Assembly: GCA_019090385.1 (NCBI GenBank)
Contig: JAHRWB010000037.1
Coordinates: 1-46,694, forward strand
Reading direction: 5' to 3'
DNA from: Pseudomonadales bacterium
GTDB taxonomy: Bacteria; Pseudomonadota; Gammaproteobacteria; Pseudomonadales; Azotimanducaceae
Length of the DNA: 46,694 bases
Below, one piece after another: positions 43,546 through 46,694 of this stretch. A program made the translations under genes and the position numbers. Under the pieces are notes generated by a model. It was not told the origin of the DNA. It ran no database searches and worked only from the letters and a program-made list of their open reading frames with translations. The first letter of the stretch is position 1, and each line of letters opens with the position of its first letter.

Positions 43546-43587
43546 CGGTTTGTTCTGGGATAGAATCAGTTTGTTTTAGAATAGACT
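43546..43587. repeat. Two imperfect 21-bp direct repeats after argF
   Basis: CGGTTTGTTCTGGGATAGAAT (43546-43566, abbreviated here as CGGTTTGTTCTGGGATAG) and a second copy, CAGTTTGTTTTAGAATAG onward (43567-43587), agree at about three quarters of positions. They fill most of the argF/GGDEF gap. Confidence 0.45.
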
Positions 43588-46500
43588 TAGGGATTCAGGT
43601 CACTGAGTAAAATGGGCTTTTCAATACCATAACCCTGCCCATAATCCACACCTATTTCGATCAGCTTTTTCAATATGCTCTCGTTTTCCACATACTCAGC
43701 AATAGTCTTTTTGCCCATGTAATGGCCTATTTCATTGATGGATTTCACCACAGCGTAATCGGTAGGACTATTGTCCAACTCTTTAACAAACACACCATCA
43801 ATTTTTACGAAATCCACCGGCAGGTTGCGCAAGTAAGAATAAGATGACAAGCCGGTGCCAAAATCATCAAGGGAAAATTGGCAGCCTATTATTTTCATGC
43901 GATTCATAAAATCTACCGCATTATCGAGATTTGATATAGCCGCTGTCTCTGTCACCTCGAAAATGACTTTTGAAGTAGGAACCTGAAACAATGAAAATTT
44001 TTCCATAATAAACTCGGCAAAACTTTCATCGTTGACCGAGTGTCCCGAAACATTTATTGAAAAGCCAGCAAACTTGTCCAATTTAGCGCGATTATCAGCC
44101 ATCCAACTCAAGGTATTCTCAACCACCCACCGGTCGATCACCCCCATGCGGCTATAAGTCTCTGCCGCTAATATAAAATCACCCGGCGGAATAATATCAC
44201 CCAGCTCATCGCGCATTGTGAGTAATATTTCGTAGTGAACCGCTTCGGGGCTATTATCAAGAACTGGCGATATTCGCTGACAATTGAGTATCAAACGGTT
44301 CTGCTCCACTGCGCTATCGAGTTCAGTTACCCACTCCATCACGCCATGTCGCTGTATCATGCGTGTATCGCCGACCTCAAATTCCTGGATTCGATTGCGT
44401 CCAGCCTCTTTAGCCATATAACATGCTTCATCCACATGTCGCATAATAGTGTCGACGTTTTCGGTAAACTCATCCAGAAATACCAATCCAATGCTGGTAT
44501 TAATATTATACTGCCGCTGCTTCCATTCAAATTTTATAGCGCTTACAGCAGCCAAAACATCTGCAGCAGTATCACGTACCGCTTGTGTCTCTACATCTTC
44601 AAGCAAAATACCAAATTCATCCCCACCCAAGCGTGCGATATAGGCAGTCGTTCCTTTCATGAGATTAGTCAATACCTCACCCATTTGCTTGAGCAAGGCG
44701 TCACCAGCACTATGGCCACTGGTATTATTGATAATTTTAAACTGATCGAGGTCTAGATAAAGTAGCGCATGCTGAACGTATCGAGATTTTGCACGAGAAA
44801 TAGCATCTTCCAGGGTTCGCTCAAACTCGCGTCGATTGATCAGTCCTGTCAGGTCATCATGACAGGACTGATACATCAAATCATCATGCATGCTCTGCAG
44901 CATTCGTTGGGAAGCGCGCTCCATAAGAGGCATGTCAAAATCTTCCAGCAGGGTGATATCACCTTCATGCAAAAGATCAGTAAGCTGTTTAAGATTAAAC
45001 TCGTGGGTTTTCACACCTTTGCGATTTACCAATACAAATTGCGTGTAGTTATCACCTACAAAAGCAAAGGTAAGTATTAATGGCCGACCCTGATTATCAC
45101 TCATAGCCACCCATTCACCCACATGGATGCACCGAGCACGATCCAGGGACCGCCCCCAACTCTCGCGTATGTCCTCGTCATTGGTATTAATAACCGGATT
45201 TTCATCCGGTAGAATACCAGCCAAGCCCAATGCAGCAGTTACGCCATCACCAGGCATAAAGGTTGTACTCCCCTTAACCTTTTTACCTGATGCATCTCCA
45301 ACCAGGGCAGAACTAAGCGCCATAATCAGCGGTGTGCGCCTGGCAGGCTCAAATGAAATACTGTTTAGTCCTTCTACAACACGTTTCAGCAGGGCTTCTG
45401 GCTCAGTATAATCCACATCACCTGATACAATAGCACCGCTTAGCTGGCCAGCCACTTGTTCCATTATATTCAGCGTATCAGCCCACTCATTACTTTCCGG
45501 GCCGGCGCGCAAATAAGTATGCACCATCAGATTTCGCCAACCTGGATTCAGTAATTCCAGCATCAAATCCGGGACATCCTGTTCTTTAAAACGCGCTTCA
45601 ACCTCGTCAACAACCGTGCGTCGAGCGCGAGCCAATTTCTGATGGCCTTCGCTGGTTTTTACAGTGCGCTCTACATTACCCTGATAGGCTTTACTTTGTT
45701 GATCAACTAAGGGATTCAACTCGTCCAGAATTTCTTCAAAAATTTCCGGATTGCCATCATATTCTTTGACCAACCGCTCCAGCAGCTCATCAACACGGCG
45801 ACCTACATTTCGCTCTATCCCCACTTTCGTATCTTTGGAATTACCCAATCGTGCCAGGGTATTTAAAACCTGAACTGCGCTGTGCGGCTCATCAACATTC
45901 GAGGCGAGAAATCCAGGATCACTAAGAGCCACCTTATTTAAAGTCAGCTCCATACGACCCAGCCAATCCCTAATACCTTCCGTCAGAAATCCATCAGCCT
46001 GGATAGAGTCAACCAGGTTTTCCATAACATCGAGTGCATCGTATTGCTCTTCGACTATGGCCTTTTTACCACCGTGAGTATTTTCGAGTATTTGCAACAA
46101 ACGTGGTTTGAGGCGCTCATCGCGCAAGGAGGTATCACCCAATTCCGTTTCAACCACAGACATGGCTGCTATAATATCTTTCGTTAGATACCGATGTTCA
46201 GGACTCGCATTGGGTTCTGCAAAATTCACCTCCGGGCCGTTGCCCTGCTGTTTTTTTGTACTACGACCTAAGCTGAGTAATTCTCGGGCAGCCTTATAAA
46301 CCGCTTCATTGCCCGCTTTAGGTTCATAAGGATTACGCGTACCAGTGGTTGAAATACCATCCGCGGCCATACTCGCTTCCCGAACCCCCGCTGCCAAATC
46401 CTGATAAGCACCAGGCCGTGCACTGGGCGAGGCCCCCTTGCCCATTTTTGATCGGGCTACCGCTGTACGGACTTCCTCCAGGGAAGGGAACACGCCCGTA

Positions 46501-46694
46501 TTGAGTAAAAACTCCAATACATTATCGTAAAAACCCGGCAATTCATTCAGCAGGAGCCCTTCATACAAGGTATACAATTCATGACGCACCTGACGCCCTA
46601 AATCCATAGTCTCCAGAGCATCATGAAAAGCCCATGCCAAAGCTACCGGACCTACAGGCATAATATCCTTGTGGCCCCAGGGTTTTATAACCAA
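43587..46694 (-). CDS. DUF1631-GGDEF-EAL cyclic-di-GMP protein (partial, N-terminus off the edge)
   Basis: At least 1035 residues, with the 5' end beyond the right border. The N-terminal half (about 1-600) is DUF1631; its C-terminal part HVGEWVAMSDNQGRP...FVLVNRKGVKTHEFNLKQLTDLL is typical. Then come a diguanylate cyclase domain (about 630-785, GGDEF intact at 690-694) and a phosphodiesterase-type domain (about 805-1030). In the latter EAL reads EIL (822-824), and the metal/catalytic region DDFGTGLSSYSYLRNLPVDFVKID and AEYVEN are close to consensus. No RxxD inhibitory site precedes GGDEF. No membrane helix is visible in the part seen. Likely a soluble cyclic-di-GMP enzyme or effector. Confidence 0.9.
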   Translation of the reverse strand: MVIKPWGHKDIMPVGPVALAWAFHDALETMDLGRQVRHELYTLYEGLLLNELPGFYDNVLEFLLNTGVFPSLEEVRTAVARSKMGKGASPSARPGAYQDLAAGVREASMAADGISTTGTRNPYEPKAGNEAVYKAARELLSLGRSTKKQQGNGPEVNFAEPNASPEHRYLTKDIIAAMSVVETELGDTSLRDERLKPRLLQILENTHGGKKAIVEEQYDALDVMENLVDSIQADGFLTEGIRDWLGRMELTLNKVALSDPGFLASNVDEPHSAVQVLNTLARLGNSKDTKVGIERNVGRRVDELLERLVKEYDGNPEIFEEILDELNPLVDQQSKAYQGNVERTVKTSEGHQKLARARRTVVDEVEARFKEQDVPDLMLELLNPGWRNLMVHTYLRAGPESNEWADTLNIMEQVAGQLSGAIVSGDVDYTEPEALLKRVVEGLNSISFEPARRTPLIMALSSALVGDASGKKVKGSTTFMPGDGVTAALGLAGILPDENPVINTNDEDIRESWGRSLDRARCIHVGEWVAMSDNQGRPLILTFAFVGDNYTQFVLVNRKGVKTHEFNLKQLTDLLHEGDITLLEDFDMPLMERASQRMLQSMHDDLMYQSCHDDLTGLINRREFERTLEDAISRAKSRYVQHALLYLDLDQFKIINNTSGHSAGDALLKQMGEVLTNLMKGTTAYIARLGGDEFGILLEDVETQAVRDTAADVLAAVSAIKFEWKQRQYNINTSIGLVFLDEFTENVDTIMRHVDEACYMAKEAGRNRIQEFEVGDTRMIQRHGVMEWVTELDSAVEQNRLILNCQRISPVLDNSPEAVHYEILLTMRDELGDIIPPGDFILAAETYSRMGVIDRWVVENTLSWMADNRAKLDKFAGFSINVSGHSVNDESFAEFIMEKFSLFQVPTSKVIFEVTETAAISNLDNAVDFMNRMKIIGCQFSLDDFGTGLSSYSYLRNLPVDFVKIDGVFVKELDNSPTDYAVVKSINEIGHYMGKKTIAEYVENESILKKLIEIGVDYGQGYGIEKPILLSDLNP

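Noticed and set aside
44235-44756. Plus-strand open frame of 173 codons inside the GGDEF-EAL gene
   Set aside because: It is a shadow of the GGDEF/EAL frame; its composition is not protein-like and no homology is recognised.
1-46694. tRNA, rRNA, CRISPR, insertion sequence or prophage signatures
   Set aside because: I read the intergenic regions and found no cloverleaf, rRNA, spaced direct repeats, transposase or integrase.

Overview
The window is a chromosomal, almost entirely protein-coding stretch of a gammaproteobacterium. Support comes from the gene families (UbiG, YciK, ScpA/ScpB/RluB, YciB, Hda, DUF2066, MnmC, an RnfABCDGE-Nth cluster, RNase T, the Na+-flagellar protein MotY) and from gene blocks that, from memory, resemble Pseudomonas and relatives: rluB-scpB-scpA-yciO, hda-DUF2066 opposite purM, dcd-apbC-metG-rnf, motY/rnt/grxD/argF. 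Base composition looks moderate (by eye near or just below 50% GC). A Na+-type flagellar protein and an Rnf pump would suit a marine organism, but the genus cannot be read from this sequence. I see no tRNA, rRNA, insertion sequence, prophage, integron or CRISPR array. No stretch longer than about 300 bases lacks a gene; the longest gaps (3098-3350, 26117-26362, 38271-38489) are described as regulatory features.

Layout. 1-3097: gyrA 5' end (minus), then ubiG and yciK (plus). 3098-4271: a sigma54-type promoter and a degenerate GGDEF-like protein. 4298-8929 (minus): yciO-trpS-scpA-scpB-rluB, joining tRNA and rRNA functions with chromosome segregation. 9036-14219 (plus): yciB with a repeat-derived tail, an SH3/coiled-coil/TM protein, pdxJ, a periplasmic cyclophilin, a membrane-anchored cold-shock-domain protein and argS. 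14245-19672: an acyl desaturase, a sulfurtransferase, mnmC and a serA-like dehydrogenase. 19836-23373 (minus): a tightly packed operon DUF2066, CDP-alcohol phosphatidyltransferase, hda, and a MurG-like glycosyltransferase of Firmicute-like type. 23545-26971: purM, dcd, apbC/mrp and a small exported protein. 27129-34649 (plus): metG, rnfABCDGE, nth. 34668-38270: a zinc-ribbon protein, motY (with a clear sigma28 promoter), rnt, a GNAT-like protein and grxD. 38490-43520: a MalY/PatB-type lyase, an orphan hydantoinase B subunit, and argD-argF behind a structured leader. 43587-46694: a DUF1631-GGDEF-EAL protein running off the right edge.

Most genes are housekeeping and their functions are secure. 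The more novel signals are small: a candidate RNA leader or attenuator in front of argD-argF; the operon that couples Hda to a phospholipid synthase and an atypical MurG; sigma54 and sigma28 promoters; a short repeat that has been translated into two unrelated protein C-termini; and a cold-shock domain tethered to the membrane. No clearly new multi-gene system is visible. Three expected neighbours (mupP, the PHP-family rnm, purN) are missing from their usual positions.
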